Shown here piece by piece: positions 24,001-35,049 of a stretch of 64,000 nt of DNA. Under the pieces are notes generated by a model. That model made no database searches. It worked only from the letters and a program-made list of their open reading frames with translations, and was not told the origin of the DNA. Position numbers and translations under genes: made by a program. Where the stretch lies: positions 126,588,714 through 126,652,713 of the forward strand of contig CM057460.1 in assembly GCA_030035585.1 (NCBI GenBank), read 5' to 3'. How positions within the stretch are numbered: the first letter of the stretch is position 1; every line of letters begins with the position of its first letter. The stretch is from Dugong dugon. Taxonomy: Eukaryota; Chordata; Mammalia; Sirenia; Dugongidae.

Positions 24001-24429
24001 TTTTTGTGTGTTCACAGTTTCTTTGTTCCACTTAATTTTCTGTGTTGATTCTTTTTTGTTTATGTATTTTCTTCTCATCTTTTTCATTGTTGTTGATTTT
24101 GTGTTTGCTGAGTCTTTATATTCTTCTGGTTTTTTATGTTGACTTGTAGGATTGTTAGCTTCCTTTGTGGTTACCTGAATATTTACCCCTATTTTTTCTA
24201 AGTTTATACCAGTCTTTTATTTCTTTATATCACCTTGACTTCCTCTCCGTATGAAAAATCTGTGTCTACATTTTTTACGTCCCTCTTTTTTGTTTTAATG
24301 TTGTCATCTTTTACGTACTTACATCTCTGTTTCATTATCTTCAGTGTTTTAGCTTTGATTTACTTTCGTGACTTCCCTATCTGGGTTGGTATCTGGTTGC
24401 TCTGTCCTGTGTTCTAGTCTTGGGTTGTT

Positions 24430-25480
24430 ATCTGATGTTACTGATTTTCTAACTGGAGGACTCCCTTTAGTATTTCTTGTAATTTTGGTTTGGTTTTTGC
24501 AAATTCCCTAAACTTCTGTTTATCTGGAAATGCCCTAATTTCCCCGTCATATTTGAGAGACAGTTATGCTGGATATATAATTCTTGGCCGGCAAGTGTTT
24601 TCCTTCAAGGCTTTATATATGTCATCCATTGCCTTCTTGCCTGCTTGGTTTCTGCTGAGTAGTCCGAGCTTATTCTTATTGACTCTTCTTTGTAGATGCC
24701 TTTTCATTTATCCCTAGCCGCTCTTAAAATTCTCTCTTTATCTATGGTTTTGGGAAGTTTGATTATAATATGTCTTGGTGAGTTTCTTTTGGGATCTACT
24801 GTATGTGGGGTTCAATGAGCGTCTTGTATAGATCTTGTCATCTTTCACGATATCAGGGAAGTTTTCTGCCAACAAATCTTTAACAATTCTCTGTATTTTC
24901 TGTTACTCCCCGGTTTTCTGTTACTCCGATCATTTGTAGGTTATTCCTCTTGATAGAGTACCGCATAATTCTTAGGGTTTCTTCTTTTTTTTAAGTCCTT
25001 TTATCTGATTTTTCCTCAAATAAGTTGCTGTCAAGTGCTTTGTTTTCCATCTCACTAATTCTGACTTCCATTGCCTCAGTTCTGCTCTTATGACTTTCTG
25101 TTGAGTTGTCTAATTCTGAAATCTTCTGGATTTCTGATTGCTGTCTCTCTATGGATTCTTGCAGCCTGTTAAATTTGTCATTATGCTCTTCTCTAATCAT
25201 TTTAATTTCCTCTATTGTGTATTCTGCATTTTGCTTATTTTCTTTCCTGATTTCTTGAGAAGAGTTCTGTATATTAATGTTTTCTATCCTTCCTCCAATA
25301 ATTCCAGGAAATTTTCCTTCTCTGGAAAATTTCTAGATTCTTTAGTTTGGGAGCTTGCTGAAGCCGTCATGAATTGCCTCTACGTGATTTGATATTGACT
25401 GTTGTCTCCAAGCCATCAATAGGTTATTATATTTGTTTATTTTATGTTAGCTTACTCTGTCCTAGCTTCTTGTTTTGTTT
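24430..25480 (-). pseudogene. L1-B ORF1 remnant
   Basis: The minus strand encodes fragments of ORF1p. The 69-codon frame at 24991-25200 (MIREEHNDKFNRLQESIERQ and on to EVRISEMENK) is a coiled-coil segment with heptad spacing. Toward 24430 the RNA-binding half is visible only in broken frames. This lies between ORF2 and the 5' UTR of L1-B, as expected. Confidence 0.75.
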
Positions 25481-26407
25481 TGATATACCCAAATAGACTG
25501 CTCGTGTGAGCTAGTTCGATTATTGCACCTTTGAAGCTCTAATGTTCTGTCACCAGGTGGTTAGATCTCTTGCTAGGTATATGAGCTCAGGAGTCCGCCC
25601 ACTCCTCCTGTATGGATTCAGCTCAGGTGCCCAGGTAGATAGCCACCAAGTGTGTGGTGTAGGCTCACACTTACAGTCCTAGACAGACATGGGTGATTGG
25701 TGTAGGCACAGTTATCTGGCTGCAGCAGGGGGACACACACTGAGCAAGGCAGGAGGCTGACGGTTGCCCTTGAGTGCCCAGGAGGAGGGCGTGTCCCTGT
25801 TCCCTAGAGCATGTAGGTGGTTGGGTTTTACATCTGGACTCTGAGCACCTAATGCTGTTGGCTGTGAGGACTGGGGGTCACCTCTTATTCATGGACCCCT
25901 ATCGCAGGTGGCTAAGTGGTGTGGATGGAGCCACCAGTCCCCAGGCCCCTGATGTGGGTAGGGGATGACCATGTTTAATCAGCAGAGCAGTGTCAGATGT
26001 CAAGAAACTGTCACTTCACAACTGAAACAGTTGAAGTTAGACTTCTTGTATATACCGTCTTGTACGTCAGTATTGCAGGCCTACGCTGTTGAGATGGGCC
26101 CACACAAGTCTGTGCTGGGGAAAAGGCACTCAAAGTCTGTGGATCCCTTATGCCTGTGCCTAGGCAAAGGAGCTGTGCCTACCCTGGGTTCCTGGCTTAG
26201 GAGAGCCGGCAGTTTATTTTTTCTTCTGTTTGTTAATTTGTTCATTCTCTAAGGTAGGGAGAGTGGCTCTGGGCCTGTGACAGATCCTACTTCCGGCCCA
26301 GGGGACTCAGCAATTGCTGAAGCCAGTCTGGGACCCAGTGCAGAGCAGGGAGTGGGGAGGTAAATGGGAGAGAGGTTTTTCTCTAAGAGGGTGGCGGGGG
26401 GGGGCGG

Positions 26408-27930
26408 TTCATGGATTGAATTATGTCTTCCCAAAAATGTATGTATCAATTTGGCTGGGTCATGATTCTGGTTTTGTGTGATTTTCCCGTATGTGGTAAA
26501 TCCTGCCTCTATGATGTTAACGAGGGAGGATGGGCGGCAGTTGTATTAGTGAGGCAGGACCCAGTTTACAAGACTGGATTGGGTACTGAGGCAATCTCTT
26601 GAGATATAAAAGACAGAAGTGAGCAGTGAGCATTGAGACAGGGGGACCTCATACCATCAAGAAAGCAGTGCTGGGAGCAGAGTGCATCCTTTGGACCGAG
26701 GTCCCTGTGCAGAGAAACTCCTAGTCCGGGGGAAGACCGAAGAGAAGAAGGCCGACAGAGAGAAAAAGCCTTCCCCTGGAGCTGACCCCCTGAATTTGGA
26801 CTTTTAGCTTACTTTGACTGTGAGGAAATAAACTTCTCTTTGTTAAACCATCCACTTGTGGCATTTCTGTTATAGCAGCACTAGATGATTGAGACAGAAT
26901 TTGGTACCGAAAGAGTGGGGTGCTGCTCTAACAGATACCTAAAATGTAGAAGCGGTTTTGAAACTGTCAATGGATAGAGCAGTGGTGGCAACAAAGGACC
27001 AGCAGCAGCAGAGAAATGGCAGTGGCAGAGAACGAACAGCAGCAGAACCAGGAGACCAGTGCGAGAGGGCGTTGAAGCCAATCCACGGAGTGAGAGAGCT
27101 GAGTGCCTGTGTGCAGGAGGCTTTCTAGTGGAGTAGGGTGCCTCCGGGCACTTATTGATGGAGCTACTGAGCTTTGGAACACTTGCCCCAGCAGGGCAGA
27201 TGTGGGTGTGAAGCCTGAGGGCCCACAGGAAGCAGAAGCTGAAGATACAGGGAACACAGGAAGTGGAGCCACCTGAGTCTCAAAAGGTATGGCCATGACC
27301 TCAGGGGTTTCAAAAGGTGGAGCCATGACCTCTGGTGTTTCTAAGGGTGGAGTTGTCACTCCAGTGGACTAGGAGAATGGTGCGCCTAAAGCCAAGGGAG
27401 CAGAGTTGCTGTCCCAGGGGGCCTGGAAAGCAGAGCTGAAGCCCAGGGCAGATGGGCCTCCACTCAGAACCCAGGGACTGTGGCTAATACCTAGAGTCTG
27501 GAGGGCAGGGCCATTGTGTAAATTGTTTCGGAGAACAGAAGATTATTTTCAAAGCCTTGAGGGCTTATGTAATGTGTTCTGCTGACTTGCTTGGTGCCTG
27601 TTATCCCTTCTTTCCCTCCAGTTTCTCCCATTTTTAATGGAAATGTCTAGCTTGTGCCTGTTCTGCCATCGTACCTTTAGAAGCAGATAACTTGTATTCT
27701 AAATTTCACAGATGAAGAGGAATTTTTGAATTTTGGACTTGGAGTTAAGACTTCTGCTATGATATGATGGTGTGAATATGTTTTCCATGTTGCAAGGATG
27801 TGATTTTTTGGGGGGCCGAAGGGTGGAATGTCATGAATTGAATTATGTCCCCCCAAAAATGTGTGTATCAGTTTGGCTGGGCCATGACTAAGATGGGGTT
27901 TTTTTGATCCGTGTGGTAAGCTGTGCCCGA
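26408..27930 (+). mobile_element. MaLR-type ERVL element: LTR, internal region, partial second LTR
   Basis: The 5' LTR at 26408-26896 is the same type as 10086-10572. It has TATAAA at 26605-26610, AATAAA at 26827-26832 and ends gattgagaca. Internal sequence starts gaatttggtaccgaaagag and ends in a purine tract (ggggggccgaagggtgga, about 27811-27828), then a second LTR start, tgtcatgaattgaattatg, at 27829. That LTR degenerates after about 75-100 bases. MaLR internal regions are non-coding for envelope, and no retroviral protein domain is visible here. It lies in the 5' UTR of L1-B, in the opposite orientation. Confidence 0.85.
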
Positions 27931-28286
27931 GTACTTATCTTTCGCCGATGAGGGCTGCTTCTAACTGGTTCTGGGTGGCCGTGTAGACTTCCTGGTGCGG
28001 AAAATGTGCCTCCCAACACCGCTGCCTGCCTGCCTCACTGTTCACCCACGAGCTGCTTAGGCCTGAAGGACTCAGGCTCTTGCCAGGTCAGGTCTAGCAA
28101 CTCCTTTCTGCTTCTGAACCGTCTCTCCCACCCCTTCCACTCAGTCTAGTTCCTCAACTCTGCCTTTGATGTTCATGGCTCCGAGATCACCATTTATAAT
28201 CAAATCCCTTGTTTTTTTGGGTCTTTGTTGTAAGAATGTCCATCGGAAACGCCTGACTACTCCACCATCTTGGCCACTCCTCGCTC

Positions 28287-29597
28287 ACTTCCAAATTTTT
28301 GCTTTTGATTGTATCCCACATAATTCTCAGGAGAAATGGAGAAAAACGAAAAGAAAAAGGAAAAAAAAACTGGGAAAAAAAAAAAAAAGTGCCCCCAAGT
28401 TTCCCACTGGTGACCAGGGAAATGGCTTCCAGGCCTTAGGGCACAGCCTTTCTACAAGGGGTGGAGATGGCACACAAAGCCAGGTATTCAGCAGACAAGG
28501 AGGGAAGGAAATCAGAGAGAGATGAGAAGCTGAGAAATGAAGGAAAACAAAAAGCAGAAAAGGAAAGGAGAAAGCATAAATAAAACCATAAAAGAAAATA
28601 AAAAAAGGAAGGTCCCCAGGGATGCCACTGGCGCAGCTGCGCTGACTGGGGAACTGTTTCCCAAGCTGCACCGTACAGCTTGGCTTGAAGAGGCAGAGAT
28701 TTCACACAGCTCCAGGTATTAAGGAGATAGGAAAAGAAGGTAAGTATAGAGAGATGAGAAGGTGAGAAATTTTGAAAGAGAGGAAGAAAAGAAAAAATAT
28801 GCCCCCAGGCATCTCACCAGTGCAGCTGCGCAGACCGGAGAAGTCGCTCCCAAGCCGCACAGTACAGCTCAGCTTGAAGGGGCTCCCAAGTCATGAAAAG
28901 AAAAGAAAACAAACAAACAAAACAAAACAAAAAAAGGCCCCGAGAATCCTACCAGCATGGCGGTGCAAACCAGGGAAGCAGTTCCCTAGCCAAGCGACAC
29001 TTCACAGCCTATCAAGAAGAAGCAAAGATGGCACATGGAGCCAGGTGTTCGAGAGAAAGGTGGGGGAGGATGTGAGATGCAGGGAAGAAATCAAAAGAAG
29101 TGGGAAAAAGCAACACCAGCAAGAAAGAAATGGCAATGAGGAAGCCAGCCAGTGTGGGTAGGGTAAATCCAAGCAGCAGGGAGCTGGCGCCTCCTGGCCG
29201 AGAGAGTGCAGCTGGCTGGGAATCGGCAGAGGCCAAGCAGGGGGAAGATGGTTAGGGTGGGAAGGAGTATATTGCTAGGTACTGGGTGCTCTGTCTCCTG
29301 CTGGGCGCTCCGTGAAGCTGCTTTCCCTTACTACCTGTCCACCGATCTCCAACAGGAGTCCAGGATGGTGAATCTGTGCAGCCTTAGCTGACAGGGGACC
29401 TCCACTCATATGTCTCCTTGCTCTCTGTTCTCTGTCAATTTCTTATTCCATTTGGCGCTTGGCTGAGTTCTTTATCTCTTCATTTGACGCTTAGGGTTCC
29501 AGGATTGATGTTTGTCTCTGTTTACTTAGTTTTTCAGGTCTTTGCTTTGGAGGGATGGCGTGGTGTTTCTGTCTGTAGTGCCATGTTGGCTTCGCCG
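28287..29597 (-). mobile_element. L1 'L1-C' remnant: 5' UTR plus a scrap of ORF1, internally deleted
   Basis: The right end (gtgccatgttggcttcgccg) and the preceding ~300 bases match the 5' end of L1-A. Toward the left are about four 5' UTR units anchored near 28414, 28645, 28835 and 28970. At 28287-28330 the sequence jumps to the ORF1-region phrase caaatttttgcttttgattg, which sits at about 4626 in L1-A. So about 1 kb between ORF1 and the 5' UTR is missing, and everything 3' of that point is absent. Confidence 0.85.
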
Positions 29598-30360
29598 TTA
29601 AGCATTCTTTATATATTGTGGATGCAAGTCCTTTTCTGGATATATTTAATATGAATATTTTTTCTGTGGCTTGCCTTTCTTTTTTCTTAATGGTGACTTT
29701 TGAAGAGCACATGTTTTAAATTTTGAAGTCCAGTTTATCATTTTTTCCTTCTGTGGTTTTTGCTTTTAATGTTCTAAGAAATCTTTGCTTATGCCAAGGT
29801 CCTAAGAAATCTTTGCTTATGCCAAGATCATAAAGATTTTCTTCTGTGTTTCTTCTTAGAAGTTTGATAGTTTTAGCCTTAAATTTAGGCCTGTGATTGA
29901 TTTTGAGTTCATTTTTTATTTTTTGTGTGAGGTAGAGGTTGTTTATTTTTTCCATACAGTTATTCAGCTGTTCCAGCATCATTTATGTTGGCATCTTTGT
30001 TAGATAGGGGTCTTTTGTCTATCCTTTTGCCATTGCCACATTGTCTTGATTAGTGTAGCTTTATACTATGTCTTGAAGTTTGATAGTGTAATTTCTCCAA
30101 TTTTTTTTTTTTTTAAATAATTTTGGCTGTTTTGGAGCCCTGGTGGCACAGTGGTTAAGAGCTTGGCTGCTAACCAGAAGGGGAGCTGTTCGAATCCACT
30201 AGCTGCTCCTTGGAAACCATATGGGGCAGTTCTGCTCTGTCCTGTAGGGTCACTATGAGTCATAATTGACTCGATGGTAACAGGTTTGGTTTTTGGCTGT
30301 TTTAGGTCATTTGCATTTCCATTTAAATTTTAGAATCAGCTTGTCTTAACTGCAAACTGC
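29598..30360 (-). mobile_element. Old L1 (L1M) antisense, interrupted by an AfroSINE
   Basis: The phrases gattgattttgagttcattt, cagttattcagctgttccag and attgccacattgtcttgatt are antisense L1M ORF2 C-terminal sequence. The minus-strand frame 29716-29982 reads as a degenerate ORF2 end. A 28-base unit, ctaagaaatctttgcttatg plus 8 bases, is tandemly duplicated around 29773-29828. The AfroSINE at 30134 interrupts it. Confidence 0.8.
30121..30303 (+). mobile_element. AfroSINE with perfect target duplication
   Basis: The body at 30134-30290 starts ggagccctggtggcacagtg and ends gactcgatggtaacaggttt plus a T-rich tail. The 13-base direct repeat ttttggctgtttt is exact at 30121-30133 and 30291-30303. 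It is one of the younger-looking copies in the window. Confidence 0.95.
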
Positions 30361-30671
30361 TTTCAGTTTGTCCCTTGCTTTTATGGTTGAGGGGCCAGCC
30401 AGAGACGTGGGCTGAGTTTAATCACAGAATCTGGGAGTCCCCATACCTGTCCCTATATGAGGTTCTCCAGCTCTTTCTCTGGAGGTCCTGGCTGCCTTGG
30501 GCTCCTTCCCTGGGTTTCTTCAGCCAGAAATTTGGTGGGCTCATAGTTTTAGTTGCCCTCACACCACTCCCTCAGCAACTATGACTTCCTCAAGACAAAG
30601 CCACAAGAAATGGGGAACTCTGTGCTGGAATCTTGCATAATTTTTAATTATTATATTTTTGGTTTTAAAGA
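30361..30671. other. Unassigned intron
   Basis: Sequence between the old L1 and the MLT1-like remnant. It is somewhat GC-richer (ctggaggtcctggctgcctt), but I cannot assign it to a family and see no conserved frame. Confidence 0.4.
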
Positions 30672-31027
30672 TTAGGAATTTATTTTCTCACAGTTCCGGA
30701 GGCTAAACCCCAAATCAGGGTGTTGGCTGTGTTGATTCCTTTTGTGGGCTTCTCTCCTAGTTTTTGGTGTCTGCTGGCAATCCACGGTGTTCTCTGCTTA
30801 TAGGTGGGTTCTCACATGACATCTGTCTGCCCACTGTGTGTGTGTGTATTTGTGTCTATTCTGCTCTTTTAATTAGACACCAGTTAGAAGTGATTAGGTT
30901 TAGGACTCACCCTATCTGGCATGACCTCATTAACTTAACAAAAGAAAACCCCTATTTCCTAACAGGGTCTTATTTATTGTTAGGACTTCAACACATTTTT
31001 GGGGGTTGACAAAATTTAATCTATAAT
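30672..31027 (-). mobile_element. MaLR LTR (MLT1-like), antisense remnant
   Basis: In + strand order: atttattttctcacagttcc, ggaggctaaaccccaaatca, aggactcaccctatctggca, gacctcattaacttaac and aggacttcaacacatttttg. This is the reverse complement of the general MLT1 LTR layout. Ends and target duplication are not resolvable. Confidence 0.65.
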
Positions 31028-31311
31028 AATTATGATTATGAATTCTGTGTTAGGTATGTTTCTCCCAGTTTACTGTTTATCTTCTAAAAGATTGTTACAG
31101 TTTTTGTTTTTTGGTGGGAAAAAGTTTGTAATATTTATGAAAGTAATATTTTCCTTTATGGCTTTTGGGATTTGTATCTTGTTGCATTATTTTTTGATTC
31201 TCTTCTGGAATCTATCTGCTTTTCTTCAGTTTAAGGCCTCAGGTAGTAGTTTCTTGTATTCTGTTGAGCGTTCATAGCTGTTGTTTGTGAAAGGATTACT
31301 TTTTTATTCCC

Positions 31312-31539
31312 TTACGCCTTGATAAAGGAGCCCTGGTGGTAGAGTGGTTAGTGCTTGGCTGCTGATAGGTTGGTGATTCAAACCCACCAGCTGCTCTGTG
31401 TGAGAAAGATCTGGCAGTCTGCCTCCATAAAGATTTCCAGCCTTGGAAACCCCATGGGGCAGTTCTTCTCTGTCCTAGAGGGTCGCTGTGAGTCGGAATC
31501 CACTCAACATCAGCGGGTTTTGGTTTTTATGCCTTGATA
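31312..31539 (+). mobile_element. AfroSINE with target duplication
   Basis: The body starts at 31327 (ggagccctggtggtagagtg) and includes the extra central phrase gatctggcagtctgcctcc typical of the longer AfroSINE variants. It ends gtcggaatccactcaacatc plus a GT-rich tail. The flanks ttacgccttgata and ttatgccttgata (31312 on, and about 31528-31539) are a target duplication with one mismatch. Confidence 0.92.
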
Positions 31540-32593
31540 TGCACTGTTTTATTAGTTGGAAATTTTCTATAATTAATAGATTGTATAGGAAGAATTCAGT
31601 GAGGTCAAGAGATAAGGTTAAGAAAAATTTGTGGAGCAGTATTTAGTTAAGCCTTAAAAATGGATAGGTTAATTGTTCTCCTGTATTAGACATTTAAACA
31701 ACTTCCTAGTTTTTACACTTTATAAGAGGAAATAGTGGTCTAATGAGCTATATGTGTGTGGAATTTCTGATGCTGGTATTTACCAGTTATAAAATAAATG
31801 ACTGATTTTAGCAGTAGAATGCATACAGTGTTTTTAATTTTAATAGCTACAGCTCTTAACTTTTTTTCCTCATGATTTAGTATACTAAAAGTTGTTTCAT
31901 GAATGCCCACACACATTGTTCATAAAACGCATTCAGTATTCCAGAGCAGTGTTTTTCAAAACTGTAGATGCCTGACTGGTATAGCGGTTAATAAAATCAA
32001 CTAAGATTGATTTAAAAAAAAAAAAAGAATGTAATGGAGATTATCGTAACACTGCTCAAACTAAGGGTCAGAATTGTTTTTGTGAAACTTTTGTATATGT
32101 ATATCAGCTTGCAACATAAAAAAAATTATTTCTTACTGCAGAGCATGGTTCAAAAACCTTTGTTGCTATTGTTTTTAAAAGAGGTACTAGTTAAAATCAA
32201 GGTGATAACCTTTAGGTTTTCTTTTTCAGTTTTAAAGGGTTAACATTATAGTAAATTTGACCAACTGTGTGTGTGTCTGGAATTGAGGTTTACAAAACAA
32301 TTATGAGATTTTAAGCTTATATTGAAGTTGTGACGTGGAAATTATAGGAAGAATGAACTCACTGTGTTATGAACTGATATTTTAGTAATATCCTCAGGTA
32401 TGAAGAAGTGAAAGTGAGATGCCCGAAAACTACCATATAAACAGTTTTCACATGGGTTGACAAACCCATGGAAACTTGGGTTTTAATTTGAATATAAAAT
32501 AATAAATTATATTAAAATAGCTCTTGGACACTTTATTGTAAAAATGTCTGTTGCACACAGAACAGAACTTTATCTTAAATAGAAGCAAATATG
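31540..32593. other. COMMD10 intron, unassigned
   Basis: About 1 kb of AT-rich intron with no repeat family I can name and no conserved reading frame. Confidence 0.45.
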
Positions 32594-32711
32594 CTGTTGT
32601 TAGGTGTTGTCAGGTCAGTTCCAACTCAGAGTGACCCTAGGTACAACAGAATGAAACACTGCCCGATCCTGCAGCATCCTCACCATCATTGCTGTGTTTG
32701 AGCCCATTGTA
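32594..32711 (-). mobile_element. RTE LINE 3' end, antisense, ~118 bases
   Basis: The terminal RTE segment in reverse: tgttgttaggtgttgtcagg, then ccaactcagagtgacc, gtacaacagaatgaaacact and tgtttgagcccattgt. It is severely 5'-truncated. Confidence 0.85.
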
Positions 32712-32839
32712 TATAGTTTAGATAATTTAATGCAAAACTACAGTAGATTTGTGTTATTTCATATGTAGTTAAAATATTGATAACTGCCTTATTTGTTTAT
32801 CAGTTTTGAGCCTCAGAAGAATACTTAAATCCTATACTA

Positions 32840-32950
32840 AAGGACTGTCACTTGGCAATAAAACAATGTCTTAATTCGTATTTATATCTCTAATACCTAT
32901 GATAGGACCTGGCAAATAACAGGCACTCAGAAAATTTTATTGAATAAATA
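32840..32950 (+). mobile_element. L2 LINE 3' remnant
   Basis: The phrases ataggacctggcaaataaca, ggcactcagaaaattttatt and gaataaatatg are the sense 3' end of L2. The RTE copy at 32958 is inserted next to it. Confidence 0.65.
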
Positions 32951-32957
32951 TGTTCTG

Positions 32958-34062
32958 CGTTGTTGTTAGGTGCCGTCAGGTTGGTTCCGACTCATAGCAA
33001 CCCTGTGTACAACAGAATGAAACTGTGCCCGGTCCTGTGCCATCCTCAGCATCATTTCTGTGTTTGAGCCCATTGTTGCAGGCACTGTGTCAATCCATCT
33101 CATTGAGGGTCTTCCGCTTTTTCACTGACCCTCTACTTTACCAAGCATGATGTTCTTCTCCAGGGACTGGTCCCTCTTGATAACGCGCCCAAAGTATGTG
33201 AGACAAAGTCTCGCCATCCTCGCTTCTAAGGAGCGTTCTGGCAGTACTTCTTCCAGAACACGTTTGTGCTTCTGGCAGTTTATGTTATATTCAGTATTCT
33301 TCGCCAACACCAAAGCCATCAATCAATTCTTTGGCCTCTGTATTCATTGTGTAGCTTTCGCATGCATATGAGGTGATTGAAAATACTATGGTTTGGATCA
33401 GGCACACCTTAGTCCTCAAGGTGACGTCTTTTTAACACTTTGAAGAGATCTTTTGCAGCAGATTTGTCCAGTGCAATAGGTCGTTTGATTTCTTGATTTC
33501 TACTTCAGTGGCGTTGATTGTGGTTCCAAGTAAAATGAAGTCTTTGACAACTTCAGTATTTTCTCCGTTTATCATGATGTTGCTTATTGGTCCAGTCGTG
33601 AGGATTTTTGTTTTCTTTATGCTGAGGTGTAATCCATACTGAAGGCTGTAGTCTTTGATCTTCATCAGTTAAGTGTTTCAGGTTCTGTTCGCTTTCAGCA
33701 AACAAGGTTGTGTCATCTGTGTATCGCAGGTTGTTAATGAGTCTTTCTCCAATCCTGATGCTGTATTCTTCTTCATATGTAAAGTCCAGCTTCTTGGATT
33801 ATTTGCTCAGTATACAGATTGGATAAGTATACTGAAAGGATACAACCCTGACTCACCCCTTTCTTGACTTTACCACGCACTATCCCCTTGTTCTGTTTAA
33901 ACGACTGCCTCTTGGTCTGTGCATAGGTTCCGCTTGAGCACGATTAAGTGTTCTGGAATTCCCATTCTTTGCAGTGTTATTGGTAATTTGTTGTGATCCA
34001 CACAGTTGAATGTCTTTGCATAGTCAGTAAAACACAAGTAAACATGTTTCTGTTATTCTCTG
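32958..34062 (-). mobile_element. RTE LINE, antisense, ~1.1 kb, 5'-truncated
   Basis: Starts with the reversed 3' tail (gttgttgttaggtgccgtca, ttccgactcatagcaaccc) and runs back through the ORF C-terminus into RT. In the reverse sense the RT catalytic box reads YTDD near 33690. The segment ends at tcagtaaaacacaagtaaac. Frames are broken: frames on both strands are short, and 33432-33665 on the minus strand is the longest RT piece (YGLHLSIKKTKILTTGPISN). Confidence 0.9.
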
Positions 34063-34149
34063 CTTTCATCTTGTTCTACGTAATATAAGGAATTACTACT
34101 TGTATCCTCAGCTTTTCTTAGTATTTTAGGATGTTGACATTTTTGAAAT

Positions 34150-35030
34150 ATTCATACCTGTTATTTTATAAAATATTTTTCAGTTTGTGTTTTTTTGTTG
34201 TTTCTTTATGATTGGATTTAAGTTTTACATTTTTGGCAAGAAGAATACATAATTGATGTGACCTTTTCAGGATATCACATCTGGAGGCAGATGATACTTA
34301 TTTGCTGATTTTTGGTGAAATTAATTTTGATCTGTTGGTTAAGGTGTTTGTTTTCTTCACTGTATAATTACTTCTTTTTTTTTCCATTTTGTAATTAAAA
34401 AGCAATTGTGAGTAGATACGTTGTTGTTGTTAACGTGCTGTCGAGTCAGTTCCGACTCATAACGACACCGTGTACAGTAGAATGAAACACTGCCTGGTCC
34501 TGCGCTATCCTCACAGGCGTTATGCTTGAGCCCATCATTGCAGCCACTGTGTCAGTCCATCTCCTTGAGGGTCTTCCTCTTTTTTTGCTGGCCCACTACT
34601 TTGCCAAGCATGATGTTCTTCTCAAGGGACTGGCTGATAGCATATCCAAAGTATGTGAGACAAGGTCTCGCCATCCTTGTTTCTAAGGAGCATTCTGGCT
34701 GTACTTCTTCCAAGACAGATTTGTTTGTTCTTCTAACAGTCCATGGTATATTCAGTATTCTTTGCCAACACCATAATTCCTTTGAAATTATAAAAATATT
34801 CTGTTAGTCATCAAACTTTCACTCACTAGTTTTAGCATCCATTGATGACTTACTACCTCTGTCATTCTATATATATTTATTTTTTTGGCAATCTACTGTG
34901 AGGAACTGCTTTTACTTCTCTGTTTATTTATTCATTTAATTACTTATGTCATTATGGACTAACAGAATCTTATTTTATTCAGTAGTTATAATAATTATAA
35001 TTATCCCTGTCTGTTCATCTGTCTGTGTAT
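34150..35030 (-). mobile_element. Old L1 (L1MC-type 3' UTR), antisense, split by RTE
   Basis: Left part: acatttttggcaagaagaat, tcaggatatcacatctggag and gttggttaaggtgtttg. Right part after the RTE: aaaatattctgttagtcatc, ttagcatccattgatgactt and attatggactaacagaatct. Together they follow the antisense L1MC 3' UTR in order, so the RTE at 34420-34784 interrupts a single element. Confidence 0.75.
34420..34784 (-). mobile_element. RTE LINE 3' fragment, antisense
   Basis: The reversed RTE tail gtgctgtcgagtcagttccg is followed by agaatgaaacactgcctggt, ccatctccttgagggtcttc and ccatggtatattcagtattc, ending at accataattcc. It is inserted in the L1MC-type sequence. Confidence 0.9.
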
Positions 35031-35049
35031 TTATGTATCTATCTATTCA

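Larger units (their letters stand above)
19214..28275 (-). mobile_element. LINE-1 'L1-B', antisense, full length, with nested MaLR element
   Basis: Minus-strand order: 5' end at 28275 (the + strand ccaccatcttggcc is the reverse of a typical L1 start, ggccaagatggtgg), 5' UTR (about 25480-28275), ORF1 (about 24430-25480), ORF2 (about 20150-24000) and a ~0.9 kb 3' UTR to 19214. Removing the MaLR insertion (26408-27930) leaves about 7.5 kb, the expected full length. Coding frames contain stops and shifts, but blocks are longer and closer to consensus than in the old L1Ms, suggesting moderate age. Confidence 0.92.

Noticed and set aside
26881-27359. Minus-strand frames in the MaLR internal region as retroviral proteins
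   Set aside because: They are antisense to the element and show no Gag, Pol or Env motif.
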